A DNA stretch of 64,000 nt from Microvirga terrae. Lineage in GTDB: Bacteria; Pseudomonadota; Alphaproteobacteria; Rhizobiales; Beijerinckiaceae. The position numbers were made by a program, and so were the translations under genes. Each line of letters opens with the position of its first letter. Within the stretch, counting starts at the first letter, position 1. Shown one piece after another: positions 9,326-19,299 of this stretch. The stretch lies in NCBI RefSeq assembly GCF_013307435.2, contig NZ_CP102845.1:2365001-2429000 (forward strand). Direction: 5' to 3'. The notes under the pieces are model-generated. The model was not told where the DNA came from and made no database searches. It worked only from the letters and a program-made list of their open reading frames with translations.

Positions 9326-9329
<4 letters not shown>
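8841..9329 (-). CDS. RidA/YjgF/UK114-family protein (atypical, lacks the canonical active-site Arg)
   Basis: The 162-residue protein has the Rid fold hallmarks (LFLSGQGP, then SLPNNITVEIEAIVA at the C-terminus). RidA proteins hydrolyse enamine/imine products of PLP-dependent lyases. In E. coli RidA the Arg just before LPK near the C-terminus binds the substrate carboxylate. Here that position is Ser (GFGSLPNN), so classical 2-aminoacrylate deaminase activity is doubtful. The gene is the last of the minus-strand operon and overlaps the ATPase stop by four bases, so it is co-translated with the transporter. A role in handling a reactive intermediate made by the SelA-like enzyme is inferred from context. 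Confidence 0.85.
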
Positions 9330-10305
<976 letters not shown>

Positions 10306-10309
<4 letters not shown>

Positions 10310-11319
10310 AGATCCTCGTGCCTCCAGCATCGGCTCAGATGGGACGGGCCCGCGGCCATGAGCGGCGGCGCCTCTTCGCATTGCGGGATCCGGTAGGAGC
10401 AGCGCGGAGCGAAACTGCATCCCGGAGGAAGCGCCGTCACGGGCGGCACGTTGCCCGGGATCGGGTTGAGGCGCAGCCGCTCGCCGGCGGCGCCCCGGTC
10501 GCGCGAGGCGTTCGGGATGCAGGCGAGAAGACCGCGTGTGTAGGGATGCTTCTGGTGCGCGAAGAGGCTCGCGACCGGGCTCTTCTCGACCACCCGGCCG
10601 GTATACATCACCACGACGTCATGGGCGATTTCCGCCACCACGCCGAGATTGTGCGTGATGAACAGGATGCTCATGCCGATCTCGCGCTGCAGCCTGCGGA
10701 GCAGATCGAGGATCTGCGCCTGGATGGTCACGTCGAGGGCCGTGGTCGGCTCGTCGGCGATCAGGAGGTTGGGATTGCACGACAGGGCGAGCGCGATCAT
10801 GACGCGCTGACGCATGCCGCCCGACATCTGGTGCGGATACTCGTCGAGCCTGCGGTCGGCCGCCGGAATCTCGACGAGTTCCAGCATCCGCCTGGCCCGT
10901 TGACGGGCCTCCGCCATCGAGAGCGGCTCGTGCAGCCGGATCATCTCGACGATTTGGTCGCCGACCGTGTAGAGCGGGTTGAGGCTCGTCATCGGCTCCT
11001 GGAAGATCATGGCGATCTCCCGGCCGCGGATCGCCCGCATCTTGCGCTCCGGAAGCGCCGCGACGTCGATCACCTGGCCCTGGCTCGTGCGGTAGAGGAT
11101 GTTGCCGCCCACGATCCGTCCGGGCGACGACAGAAGGCGCATGATCGACAGGCTGGTGACGGATTTCCCCGAGCCGGATTCCCCGACGACCGCGAGGGTC
11201 TCGCCGCGCCTCACGTCGAAGCTCACGCCATCGACCGACTTGGCGACCCGGCTGCCGAGCTCGAAGTGAGTGCGCAGGTCCGAGACCCTGAGCACGATAT
11301 CGTCGGGAAGCTCCGTCAT
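10306..11319 (-). CDS. ABC transporter ATPase, DppD-like, with C-terminal cysteine motif
   Basis: The 337-residue ATPase has Walker [11 protein letters not shown]-loop [11 protein letters not shown], signature MSGGMRQR, Walker [12 protein letters not shown] and [11 protein letters not shown] (Asn replaces Asp after the switch His, a common DppD variant). The C-terminal domain has CSFAPRC, YRIPQC and a last Cys in LSRCW, the four-cysteine pattern of the oligo-HPY region. The start is the ATG at 11319, which overlaps the amidohydrolase stop by four bases. An upstream in-frame ATG at 11349 lies inside the amidohydrolase gene and is less likely. Confidence 0.92.
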
Positions 11320-12539
11320 CGGGCGTTGATCCATCCGCAATGCGGGCACGCCGAGCTCTCCAGGGCGGATGTGCGCGGCGGGACATAGCGGCTCGCCTTG
11401 ACGGCCTCCTGCCCGAGGATCGTCCAGATGGGTTCGATCAGGCGTGGCAGATGCGCGTTGTAGCCCATGGAATCGACGATGCGGAGGTCGCTGTCGTTGA
11501 CTTCGAACAATGTGAACTCGGCCCGGGTGCCGGGCGACAGCAGGTTCTCGGTCGGAAGGCCGATCACTTCCATCGGGGCCCTGGTCGAGGCGTCGATGAC
11601 GGCCTCGAACGGCATGCCGACGGACAGCAGCTTCGACATGGTCGTGCCCATGTCCCAGACCGGGTTGTCGAGGGAGCGGGCGTGCAGATCCGTCGAGATC
11701 GAGAAGGGCAGGAGGCCGCGCTCGATGGCGAGTTCGGCCACCTTGAACGAGAAGGACGCGCCGCCATGGCCCACGTCGAGGCGAATGCCGTCGTTGGCGC
11801 AGCGCTGCGCCAGCTGGAACAGGTCCTCATCCTCCATGATATTCGCCGCCGCCTTGCCGTTGAAGCAGTGGGTCACCACGTCGCCCGGGCCGAGGACCTC
11901 AAGCACCTCGTCGAAGACCGGCGGCGGCTCGCCCACATGCACCATCAGCGGCAGCTTGAGGATCTTGGCCACCTTCTTGGCAATCTTGACCGGCGTGATC
12001 CCCCAGGCGCCCACGATGACGCCGCTCGCCCGCACCTTGATGCCGATGATGATGTCCCGGTTGGCTTCGACGCACGCGATGGTGCGGTCGATATCGATGG
12101 ACCGCATGTCGATGAGCTCGCTCACGCGGTTGCAGGCGACGAGCCCGATCGACCCGATGTTGAGGAAGGCCTTGATGCGCTCCTTGGCCGGTTCGATGAT
12201 GTACTCGCGGAAGCCGTGGAAATTGGCTTCGCCGGCCGACCCGGCATCCACGATGGTCGTGACGCCGCGCTCGATGCCGCAGACCTGCGGCTTGATCGAG
12301 ATGTCGGTGCCGCCGTGCCAGACATGGGCGTGGAGATCGACCCAGCCGGGCGACACGTAGGCGCCCTTGGCGTCGATGCGACGGGCGCCGTCCGGCGCCT
12401 GGAGGGAGTGGCCGATTCCGGCGATCCGTCCGTCGCCGCCGATCAGGATGTCGGTCGCCTCCTGCGGCACGCCGCGGCCGAAGCCGACCGGCTTCACGCC
12501 GGAAATCAGCAGGGGTGACGAGTCGTCTTGAAAAGTCAT
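11316..12539 (-). CDS. Amidohydrolase/deacetylase-family metallohydrolase (EF_0837/AHA_3915 type)
   Basis: The 407-residue protein is an amidohydrolase-superfamily enzyme. The HxH metal pair is H70/H72 in VDLHAHVW. A Lys in IIGIKVRASG is a likely carboxylated bridging ligand, followed by MVHVGEP, VTHCFNG and STDLHARS with the last Asp. Family members remove acyl groups from N-acyl amino acids or amino sugar acids and are typically beside SelA-like enzymes, as here. It sits between permease and ATPase genes of the importer, so import and deacylation appear to be one unit. A C-terminal extension ending in [10 protein letters not shown] goes beyond the usual family end and encodes a CxxC pair in the region near the next gene. 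Its function is unknown. Confidence 0.85.
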   Translation of the reverse strand: MTFQDDSSPLLISGVKPVGFGRGVPQEATDILIGGDGRIAGIGHSLQAPDGARRIDAKGAYVSPGWVDLHAHVWHGGTDISIKPQVCGIERGVTTIVDAGSAGEANFHGFREYIIEPAKERIKAFLNIGSIGLVACNRVSELIDMRSIDIDRTIACVEANRDIIIGIKVRASGVIVGAWGITPVKIAKKVAKILKLPLMVHVGEPPPVFDEVLEVLGPGDVVTHCFNGKAAANIMEDEDLFQLAQRCANDGIRLDVGHGGASFSFKVAELAIERGLLPFSISTDLHARSLDNPVWDMGTTMSKLLSVGMPFEAVIDASTRAPMEVIGLPTENLLSPGTRAEFTLFEVNDSDLRIVDSMGYNAHLPRLIEPIWTILGQEAVKASRYVPPRTSALESSACPHCGWINAR

Positions 12540-12543
12540 GTGA

Positions 12544-13407
12544 TCAAAGATCCTTTCTCAGGCGAGGATCGAGAAGATCCCGGAAACCGTCGCCGACCAT
12601 TTGAAGCGAGAGAACCGACAGGATGATCGCGATTCCTGGAAACAGGGTCATCCAGTCGGCCTGCCCGATATACTGGCGACCGGCCGCGATCATGGTGCCC
12701 CAGGTGGGGATCTCGGGGCTCACGCCGAGGCCCAGGAACGACAGGCCGGCCTCGGCCAGCATGGCGTAGGCGAAGATGAAGGTGCCCTGCACGAGGATGG
12801 GCGACACGAGGTTGCGCAGCACGTGCCGGGACATGATGCGCCAGGTCGGTACCCCGAGCGCGCGGGCCGCCTCCACGTAGGGAAGCTCGCGGATGACCAG
12901 CGTGGAGGCGCGCACGATGCGGGCGAGGCGCGGCGTATAGACGATCCCCAGAGCCACGATGACGGTGACCAGCGACGGGCCCAGCGCCGCGACGAGCGCG
13001 ATGGCGAGCAGAATGTCCGGGAAGGCCATCATGGCGTCGATGATGCGGGCGATCGGCGTGTCGAGGCGGCGGAAGAAGCCCGCCACGAGGCCGAGCGTCA
13101 CGCCGAACACCGCCGCGAAGGCGACCACCGAAGCGCCCACGAGCAGCGACAGCCGGCCGGCATAGATCGTCCGACTGAACACGTCGCGGCCGAACTCGTC
13201 CGTCCCGAACCAGTAGATTCCGCTCGGCGGCTTGAGCCGGTTCACCACGGAGAGACGGCTTGGCGAGTAGGGGGCGATCCACGGCGCCAGGATGGCCAGC
13301 GCGGCGATGACGACGAGGATCAGGAGACCGATCATGACGGTCTTGCGGGTCACCAGACGCGAGACGAAGCTCGCCTCGACGATGGCGGGGGATCCGACGG
13401 CGGCCAT
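12544..13407 (-). CDS. ABC transporter permease, DppC-like
   Basis: The 287-residue permease has the DppC pattern: an N-terminal helix with LAPWIAPYSP, the FGTDEFGRDVFSRTIYAGRLSL segment, an EAA loop (LPYVEAARALGVPTWRIMSRHVLRN) and AEAGLSFLGLGVSPEIPTWG near the C-terminus. ATG 13407 overlaps the stop of the DppB-like gene by one base (TGATG). A much longer open frame extends upstream through the DppB gene but is a shadow. It forms the channel of the second dipeptide-class importer with the preceding gene. Confidence 0.9.
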   Translation of the reverse strand: MAAVGSPAIVEASFVSRLVTRKTVMIGLLILVVIAALAILAPWIAPYSPSRLSVVNRLKPPSGIYWFGTDEFGRDVFSRTIYAGRLSLLVGASVVAFAAVFGVTLGLVAGFFRRLDTPIARIIDAMMAFPDILLAIALVAALGPSLVTVIVALGIVYTPRLARIVRASTLVIRELPYVEAARALGVPTWRIMSRHVLRNLVSPILVQGTFIFAYAMLAEAGLSFLGLGVSPEIPTWGTMIAAGRQYIGQADWMTLFPGIAIILSVLSLQMVGDGFRDLLDPRLRKDL

Positions 13408-14348
13408 CAGTAGCGCACCCGCGGGTCGACGAGCAGGTAGAGCATGTCGATCAGGAAGTTGATGAGCACGTAGAGCGCCGCCACGATCAGGAGCGCGCCC
13501 TGGATGACCGGGTAGTCGCGCCGCAGCACGGCCGAGACCACGAGATTGCCAACGCCGGGAAGACCGAACACGGTTTCCGTCACGACGGCGCCCGACACGA
13601 GGAGCGCGGCCGTCAGGCCGATCACGGTCAGGACCGGAATGAGCGCGTTCTTGAAGGCGTGCTTCATGACGACCCGGACCTCGCCCATGCCCTTGGAGCG
13701 GGCGGTGCGCACGTAGTCGTCGTTGAGCACGTCGAGCATGCTGGCGCGCGTGAAGCGCAGGATCAGGGCCGACGACACGATGCCGAGCGATAGGGCGGGA
13801 AGCACGAGATGGGACAGCCGCGTGACGATCCCGGCGCCGGGCCCGCCGTAGCCGGAGACCGGGAACAGGCCGAGGCGCACGGCGAAGAACTGGATCAGCA
13901 GCAGGCCGAGCCAGAAACTCGGAACCGAGGCTGCCAGCATGGCGAGCGTGGTGGCGACCTGGTCGAAGAGCGAGCCCCGCCAATAGGCCGACAGGATGCC
14001 GACCGGGATCGCGATCAGCCCCGCGATAAGAATGGAGAAGAGAGTGAGGAAGAAGGTCGGCTCGGCGCGCTCCGCCAGGGCGGACAGGACCGGGCGGTTC
14101 AGGAAGATCGATTCGCCGAGATCGCCCCGGAGCAATTGCCCGAAGAAGATGCCGTACTGGACGATGAGCGGCTGGTCGAGGCCGAGGCGGGCGCGCAGGC
14201 TCGCCACGTCCTGGGCTGTCGCGTCGGGTCCGAGCATCACGGCGGCCGGATCGCCCGGCGCGATGCGCACGATGATGAACACGATCGTGACGACCACGAA
14301 CATCACGGCCAGCATGCCGAGAAGGCGTTGAAGGATGTAGCGGCTCAT
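13407..14348 (-). CDS. ABC transporter permease, DppB-like
   Basis: The 313-residue protein starts with YILQRLLGMLAVMFVVVTIV and IVRIAPGDPA, the DppB signature. It has the GDLGES motif, an EAA loop (DDYVRTARSKGMGEVRVVMKHAFKNALIP) and the terminal VDPRVRY. Translation starts at ATG 14348, just after a strong stem-loop that separates it from the binding-protein gene. The longer upstream frame has no membrane-protein character. Confidence 0.9.
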   Translation of the reverse strand: MSRYILQRLLGMLAVMFVVVTIVFIIVRIAPGDPAAVMLGPDATAQDVASLRARLGLDQPLIVQYGIFFGQLLRGDLGESIFLNRPVLSALAERAEPTFFLTLFSILIAGLIAIPVGILSAYWRGSLFDQVATTLAMLAASVPSFWLGLLLIQFFAVRLGLFPVSGYGGPGAGIVTRLSHLVLPALSLGIVSSALILRFTRASMLDVLNDDYVRTARSKGMGEVRVVMKHAFKNALIPVLTVIGLTAALLVSGAVVTETVFGLPGVGNLVVSAVLRRDYPVIQGALLIVAALYVLINFLIDMLYLLVDPRVRY

Positions 14349-14373
14349 GGGTCGATCTGCGTTGAGGAATGTG

Positions 14374-14401
14374 CGGGGAGCGCCTCTCCGTGCGCTCCCC
14401 G
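14374..14401 (-). terminator. Intercistronic stem-loop between binding-protein and permease genes
   Basis: CGGGGAGCGC (14374-14383) and GCGCTCCCCG (14392-14401) form a perfect ten-pair stem with an eight-base loop. It lies between the binding-protein stop (14414) and permease start (14348). No U run follows. A role in giving higher levels of the binding-protein mRNA segment is likely by analogy with other ABC operons. Confidence 0.6.
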
Positions 14402-14413
14402 GCTTGCCGGTGC

Positions 14414-15937
14414 TTACTTCTTGACCGAGACGTTCCAGAAGTAGGGCCACGGTGCGGGCACCACGCCTTCGAGCTTCGGAGACTGCGCCGAGAGGGCGTT
14501 GAAGTCGCCGATCTTGATGCTCGGGGTCTCGTCGTAGATGACCTTCTGGACCTCGGCCCACAGGGCAGGGCGCTTCGCCGCGTCACTCTCCGTGTTGAAG
14601 GCGTCGACGGCCTTCTTGCGGGCGGGGCTCGACCACCAGCCCGGCGAACTCTCCGACAACTGGCCGATGAGCGCGGGCTCCGGCAAGAACGGGCTGTGGG
14701 TGATGTAGATGTCCCACAGGGCCGGATCGCCGCGCCGCTGGGTCAGGGTCGCCCAGTCGACCACCTGCAGGTCGACTGTGAAGCCCGCCTGCTTCAGGTA
14801 CTCGGCCGCTACTTGGGCCAACTTGTAATGGAACTCGTATTGGCGGCTGGTGAGGATGCGCAGCGGCGCGCCGCCGTAGCTCGCCTTCTTCAGGAGCGCC
14901 TTGGCCTTGTCCGGATCGGCGACGTTGTACCGGCCTTCGACGCCGGCATCCGTGTTCCAGACATAGCCCCTGGGATACATGGCTCCGTCGAGGGAGTAGA
15001 ACTCGGGATTGCCGAAGGCGGCGGCCAGCATGTCCTCCATGCTCAGCGACAGGCGCACGGCCATGCGGGCGTCCGTGTTGGCCATCACGCCCTGCTTCGT
15101 GTTCATCACGAAGACCGGCCAGCCGAACGGCTTGAGGATGACCGGCTTCGACGTCTGAATGTTCTTGATGCGGTCGTAGGATTCGACCGGGATCGAATCC
15201 ACGTAGTCGAACTGTCCCGAGATCGCGCCCTCGACGCGGGTGTTGGGATCCGGCACCGGAACGAAGCGGATCTCGTCGAGGATCGGCTTGCGCGCGCCGC
15301 CATAGCCGTTGCCGGCGCCGTCGAGCGGCTTGTAGGCTTCGTTGCGCACAAGCTGGATGTACTGGTCGGGCTTGCGCTCCTTGAGCTTGTAGGGACCGGT
15401 GCCGACCGGATCCTTCATGGGCACGTCCATCTTCTCCGACGGCATGATCACGGCCGCGGAATTGTTGAACGACAGGAGCGCCAGGAGCGGCGCATATGGC
15501 GTCTTCAGGGTGATGCGCACCGTCGACGGGTCGACGGCCTCGAGCTTGTCGACATTGCCGGCGACCTGCTTGCCGCGGGAGGCCTGCTCCATCCAGCGCT
15601 TGAGGGAGGCCACGACGTCTTCCGACGTCATGTCGGATCCGTCGTGGAATTTGATGCCGTCCCGCAGCTTGATCGTATAGACCTTGCCGCCCTCGGTGAC
15701 CTCGGGAAGCGAGGCTGCGAGAAGCGGCGTGACCTTCCAGTCCTTGTCGAAGGTGAACAGCGTCTCGAAGAAGTGCTGGGTGACGATGCCGACCAGATCG
15801 GCGGTGGAGACCATGGGGTCGAGCGTCGGCGGTTCGCCGATGGTCGCCACGTTGACGACGCCTCCGCCTGCCTGAGCCAGAACCGGGCCGGATACGATGA
15901 TCGCCAGACCGGACAACAATGCTTCCCTGATCCTCAT
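14414..15937 (-). CDS. Periplasmic substrate-binding protein, dipeptide-class ABC importer (SBP family 5)
   Basis: The protein has 507 residues from ATG 15937; a GTG two codons upstream is also in frame, but the AGAGGAAGAGG ribosome-binding site is better spaced for the ATG. A signal peptide ends at VLAQA. Family-5 features are GEPPTLDPM, KLRDGIKFHDGSDMTSEDVVASL and DPVGTGPYKLKE. It opens the seven-gene minus-strand operon: binding protein, two permeases, amidohydrolase, two ATPases and Rid-family protein. Its ligand is therefore probably the substrate of the amidohydrolase, such as an N-acylated amino compound. This is an inference from gene order. Confidence 0.92.
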   Translation of the reverse strand: MRIREALLSGLAIIVSGPVLAQAGGGVVNVATIGEPPTLDPMVSTADLVGIVTQHFFETLFTFDKDWKVTPLLAASLPEVTEGGKVYTIKLRDGIKFHDGSDMTSEDVVASLKRWMEQASRGKQVAGNVDKLEAVDPSTVRITLKTPYAPLLALLSFNNSAAVIMPSEKMDVPMKDPVGTGPYKLKERKPDQYIQLVRNEAYKPLDGAGNGYGGARKPILDEIRFVPVPDPNTRVEGAISGQFDYVDSIPVESYDRIKNIQTSKPVILKPFGWPVFVMNTKQGVMANTDARMAVRLSLSMEDMLAAAFGNPEFYSLDGAMYPRGYVWNTDAGVEGRYNVADPDKAKALLKKASYGGAPLRILTSRQYEFHYKLAQVAAEYLKQAGFTVDLQVVDWATLTQRRGDPALWDIYITHSPFLPEPALIGQLSESSPGWWSSPARKKAVDAFNTESDAAKRPALWAEVQKVIYDETPSIKIGDFNALSAQSPKLEGVVPAPWPYFWNVSVKK

Positions 15938-15956
15938 GGTCACCCTCTTCCTCTAT

Positions 15957-15968
15957 AATTATGGATTA
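15957..15968. promoter_or_regulatory. Candidate IclR operator upstream of importer operon
   Basis: AATTATGGATTA lies about 20 bases upstream of the binding-protein start, in an A+T-rich patch with ATAAT and ATTAT arms around TATGG. It matches the reverse complement of 7929-7940 at 10 of 12 positions, consistent with common control by the IclR protein. Confidence 0.4.
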
Positions 15969-16273
15969 TTTGCTTTAGTTATGTCATAGTGAGCGAGCAA
16001 AGGATTGCCGTCAATAGGCCAGAAGGGGTGGGGCTTCCGAGCCGGCCATCGGGATGCGCGGGATGGTGGTCCAGGGTTGCGGCCATGACTGCCGTCATGT
16101 CGCCGAGGCGCCAGGATCGCCGGGCTTCAGGCGCCTGCCGGATTCGCGCCGACCTGGGCGGGATGCCGCGTCATGGATCCCGGGGGCGAGCCGGAGCGGG
16201 TCCGTAGAAGATCATCCGCCGCGTTCAATCGGATCGCGGGCGGTCGCGCGCCGGTCGGGGCAGCGCGTGGCCG
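15969..16273. other. Intergenic region upstream of importer operon
   Basis: This stretch separates the stop of the ABC exporter from the importer operon, both on the minus strand. It begins with the A+T-rich promoter-like segment for the importer. The rest is G+C-rich with a few short open frames that lack ribosome-binding sites and recognisable motifs. I see no supported gene in it. Confidence 0.5.
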
Positions 16274-18124
16274 CTAGGGTACGGTCTCGGCCGCTTCATC
16301 GACGGAGAGGCCTTCCGCCTGGAGGCGCCACATGGTGTCGAACAGGCCGCCGCGCTGGCGCAGCTCCGCGGCGGTTCCGTCCTCGACGATCTCGCCGCCC
16401 TTGACCACGACGATGCGGTCGAACGCCGTCAGCGTGGAGAGGCGATGGGCGACCGCGATCACGGTCCGGCCGCGCATGAGCCGCACGAGGGAGCGCTGAA
16501 TCTCCATTTCGGATTCGGTGTCCAGCGCCGAGGTCGCCTCGTCCAGGATGATGATCGGGGCATCCTTCAGGAACGCGCGCGCGATGCCGATGCGCTGGCG
16601 CTGGCCGCCGGACAGCTTCATGCCCCGCTCGCCCACGAGCGTGTCGTAGCCATCGGGCGTCGCCCGGATGAAACTGTCGCAGCAGGCCGCACGGGCGGCC
16701 GCGTAGACCTCCTCGTCGCTGGCCTCCGGACAGGCGAAGCGGATGTTCTCCATCAGCGTCCGATGAAAGAGCGTGATCTCCTGAGGCACCACGGCCAGGG
16801 CCGCGCGAAGAGAGTCCTGCCCGACCCCCGTGAGATGCTGCCCGTCGATCAGGATTTCTCCGGAGTGCACATCGTACAATCGCTGCAGCAGATGGATCAG
16901 CGTGGACTTGCCGGCCCCCGACGGCCCGACGATCCCGACTTTCTGACCCGCGGGAATCAGAAGGTTCAGTCGGTGCACGGTGTCGGACCGCGTATCACCG
17001 TAGGAGAAGCTCACATCCCGGAATTCCACCGATCCGCCACGAGGCGCGAGGGGTCTGGCGTCAGGCACGTCGACGACGGATTGCGGTTGCGCGATCACCC
17101 GCAACGTGTCCTCGATGTAGCCCACGAACTGCGTCGTCTCGACGAGCGAGAGCGCGAGGTCCCGGGAGCTGTTGAGAATGCGGAAAGTCAGGGCCGACAG
17201 GACCACCACGTCGCCCGGGGTGATGTCGCCGAGACTCCAAAGGTACACCGCCCAGGACAGCATGCTCCCGGCCATGGCGCACAGGGCGACGTCGTGCAGT
17301 GCGCGCGCCTTCTCGAGATAGAGCCAGCTGCGCCCCTGCGCGCGAGCCTCCTCGCGGAACCCTCGAGCGAGGCGCTGCGCCTCGCGGGTGCGGGCCGAGA
17401 AGGATTTTACCGCCCACATGTTGGTGATGACGTCCACGAGGTCGCCCGCCACGGTGCCGGCGTGGCCGGCATAGGTCCGATGCAGCGGCCGCCCGCGCTC
17501 GCCGAACCAAATGAGCCCTCCCGTTACCGCCGTGACGAACACGGCGAGGACGACCATCATGCGCCAGTCCACCGTCAGGAACACGACCAGAGCGCCGACG
17601 AACTCGATGCACGGCGGAAGGATGCGCCACGCGACGGTGTTCGTCAGCGCGCCGAAATTCCCCGCGGTCGCGGTCAGCCGCTGCCCGAGCGAGCCCGCGA
17701 GATTATCCGCGAAGTAGCGCATGGGCTGCCCGTTCAGGAAGCCGAACAGGTCGAGGCGCATCTCCACGCCGACGCTGAGGGTTGTGCGGCAGACGAGCCA
17801 GGCCGTGATGCGCCACAGGATGCTCTCGCACGCGATGAGGGTCACGAACAGGACGAGAGCGGACCAGACCGCCGCGCTCGCCTCGCGCGGCCCCGCCATC
17901 CCGTCCACGAGGAGCTTCATGACGTATTGCACGGCAACCGCGCAGCCTGCCGCTGCGACGACCGTCAGAAGCAAGGCGCCGAACTGCCATGGACGGCCGA
18001 CGATGTAGTGAAGAACGAACCGGTACGGACCCTGGAGGAAGGTGGACGGCGCCAGCATCGGGGGCGCCTGATGGGCCGCGCCAGACTTGGAGAGGCTGAT
18101 CAAGGGATTGTCCTCACGCCACAT
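16274..18124 (-). CDS. ABC transporter, fused permease-ATPase exporter (MsbA/HlyB-like half transporter)
   Basis: The 616-residue protein has an N-terminal transmembrane domain of about six helices (residues 40-310) and a C-terminal ATPase domain. The ATPase has Walker A GPSGAGKST, signature LSGGQRQR, Walker B IIILDEATSALD and switch AHRLST. The order and length are those of type I exporters that work as homodimers, such as lipid A flippases or drug and peptide exporters; the cargo cannot be read. It starts five bases after the stop of a glycosidase-like gene on the same strand. The two are probably one operon and may act on the same glycan or glycolipid. Confidence 0.88.
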   Translation of the reverse strand: MWREDNPLISLSKSGAAHQAPPMLAPSTFLQGPYRFVLHYIVGRPWQFGALLLTVVAAAGCAVAVQYVMKLLVDGMAGPREASAAVWSALVLFVTLIACESILWRITAWLVCRTTLSVGVEMRLDLFGFLNGQPMRYFADNLAGSLGQRLTATAGNFGALTNTVAWRILPPCIEFVGALVVFLTVDWRMMVVLAVFVTAVTGGLIWFGERGRPLHRTYAGHAGTVAGDLVDVITNMWAVKSFSARTREAQRLARGFREEARAQGRSWLYLEKARALHDVALCAMAGSMLSWAVYLWSLGDITPGDVVVLSALTFRILNSSRDLALSLVETTQFVGYIEDTLRVIAQPQSVVDVPDARPLAPRGGSVEFRDVSFSYGDTRSDTVHRLNLLIPAGQKVGIVGPSGAGKSTLIHLLQRLYDVHSGEILIDGQHLTGVGQDSLRAALAVVPQEITLFHRTLMENIRFACPEASDEEVYAAARAACCDSFIRATPDGYDTLVGERGMKLSGGQRQRIGIARAFLKDAPIIILDEATSALDTESEMEIQRSLVRLMRGRTVIAVAHRLSTLTAFDRIVVVKGGEIVEDGTAAELRQRGGLFDTMWRLQAEGLSVDEAAETVP

Positions 18125-18129
18125 CGATC

Positions 18130-19299
18130 CTACTCCGCCGCGATGGAGGGCACGGGCGCGTCCTCGCCTCCGTCGAACGCGGCGAACAGGGCCTGCTGCT
18201 GCTGGAGCTCGCGGGCAAGCCGTGGGAACACCGTGCGGCAGCCCTGCGAGTCCGCGGTGGTCAGCAGACCGACGCTGCAGGTCCGTCCGTTATCCCAGCC
18301 CGGATAATCCGCGACCGGGTAAAGGCATATACCCGTGACCGGCACGCCGACATCCATGGCGGCATGCACTTCGGAGCAGACATAGTGAAACCAGGACGAC
18401 CGGCCGCATCCTTCGGCGCCGGTCTCGGCGATGAGGAGCGGGCGCCGATAACGCCGATAGGCCTCCTTCAACAGGATGTGCAACGGCCGGTAGGAGTGGT
18501 GCCCCATCGGGATCGTCGAGCCACCGAGATACCATTGGTTCTCGGGATAATAATTGAGCCCGACCATATCGAGACAGTCAGGTGCTCCACCCAGCTCGGG
18601 CTCCTTCGCGCCGCAGAGGATGTCGAGCGCTTCGAACTGGGACTGCTGATAGACATGCGCGCTTCTGGCATGCTCGTCGTCTCCGAGGCCCGCTTCCACA
18701 TTGATCAGCGGTTCCGCCGTGATGAAGCGCGCCCTCGGATCGACGGCGCGGATCGCCGCTATGGCGGCAATCGTCGCACGCACGAGCTGGCGTTTGAGCT
18801 CGGCACCCCGGCCATGACCGCAAGGGTTGAAGCGGCCGACCTCGCCCCCCGCCCACGCCCAGTAGGATATTTCGTTGACGGGACAGTAGACCGGCACCTG
18901 CCGGCTCTCCTCCTTGATCAGCCGGGCTGCCGCAGACGCGAAGCGCGCGAAGCGGTCGATGAAGGTCGGCGACCAGATGTCCAAATCATCGGGATAGCCG
19001 TAATGGCACAGATCCCAGATAACGCGCGTCCCGGTGCCTTCCGCGGCCCGTAGCATCGGCAGGAAGCTGCTCCAGTCGTAGCGGCCGGGCGCCGTTTCGA
19101 TGAGGTGCCACCGCAATCCGTCGCGCGCCGCATGAATGCCGTGCTCGGAGAGAAGTTCGTAATCCTGGGCCGCGAGCCGGTCATGATCGGTGCTGGCGAG
19201 AAGATCGAGGCGTCGACCGTCCCAGCGCCGGTGGCTTGAACACTCGAATCCGCCGAGAAAGAAGCTTCCAAATGGGGAAGCGTTATCAGGTGAGATCAT
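18130..19299 (-). CDS. Clan GH-A glycosidase-like protein (family 1-like)
   Basis: The 389-residue protein resembles small GH1-like TIM-barrel glycosidases. Asn142-Glu143 in CPVNEISYW fits the acid/base NE motif of clan GH-A at the end of strand 4. Glu292 in LLIAETGAEG fits the nucleophile at strand 7. Spacing (about 150 residues) is reasonable for the clan. Other landmarks are DGLRWHLIE and DLCHYGYPDDL. It has no signal peptide from ATG 19299, so it should be cytosolic. A longer frame runs upstream to 19440 without a secretion signal. It is followed by an ABC exporter five bases downstream. The glycosidic substrate is unknown. Confidence 0.7.
   Translation of the reverse strand: MISPDNASPFGSFFLGGFECSSHRRWDGRRLDLLASTDHDRLAAQDYELLSEHGIHAARDGLRWHLIETAPGRYDWSSFLPMLRAAEGTGTRVIWDLCHYGYPDDLDIWSPTFIDRFARFASAAARLIKEESRQVPVYCPVNEISYWAWAGGEVGRFNPCGHGRGAELKRQLVRATIAAIAAIRAVDPRARFITAEPLINVEAGLGDDEHARSAHVYQQSQFEALDILCGAKEPELGGAPDCLDMVGLNYYPENQWYLGGSTIPMGHHSYRPLHILLKEAYRRYRRPLLIAETGAEGCGRSSWFHYVCSEVHAAMDVGVPVTGICLYPVADYPGWDNGRTCSVGLLTTADSQGCRTVFPRLARELQQQQALFAAFDGGEDAPVPSIAAE

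Noticed and set aside
12544..14586. 680-codon minus-strand frame covering both permease genes
   Set aside because: Only the last 287 codons encode DppC-like protein. The upstream part is Arg-rich shadow of the DppB-like gene.
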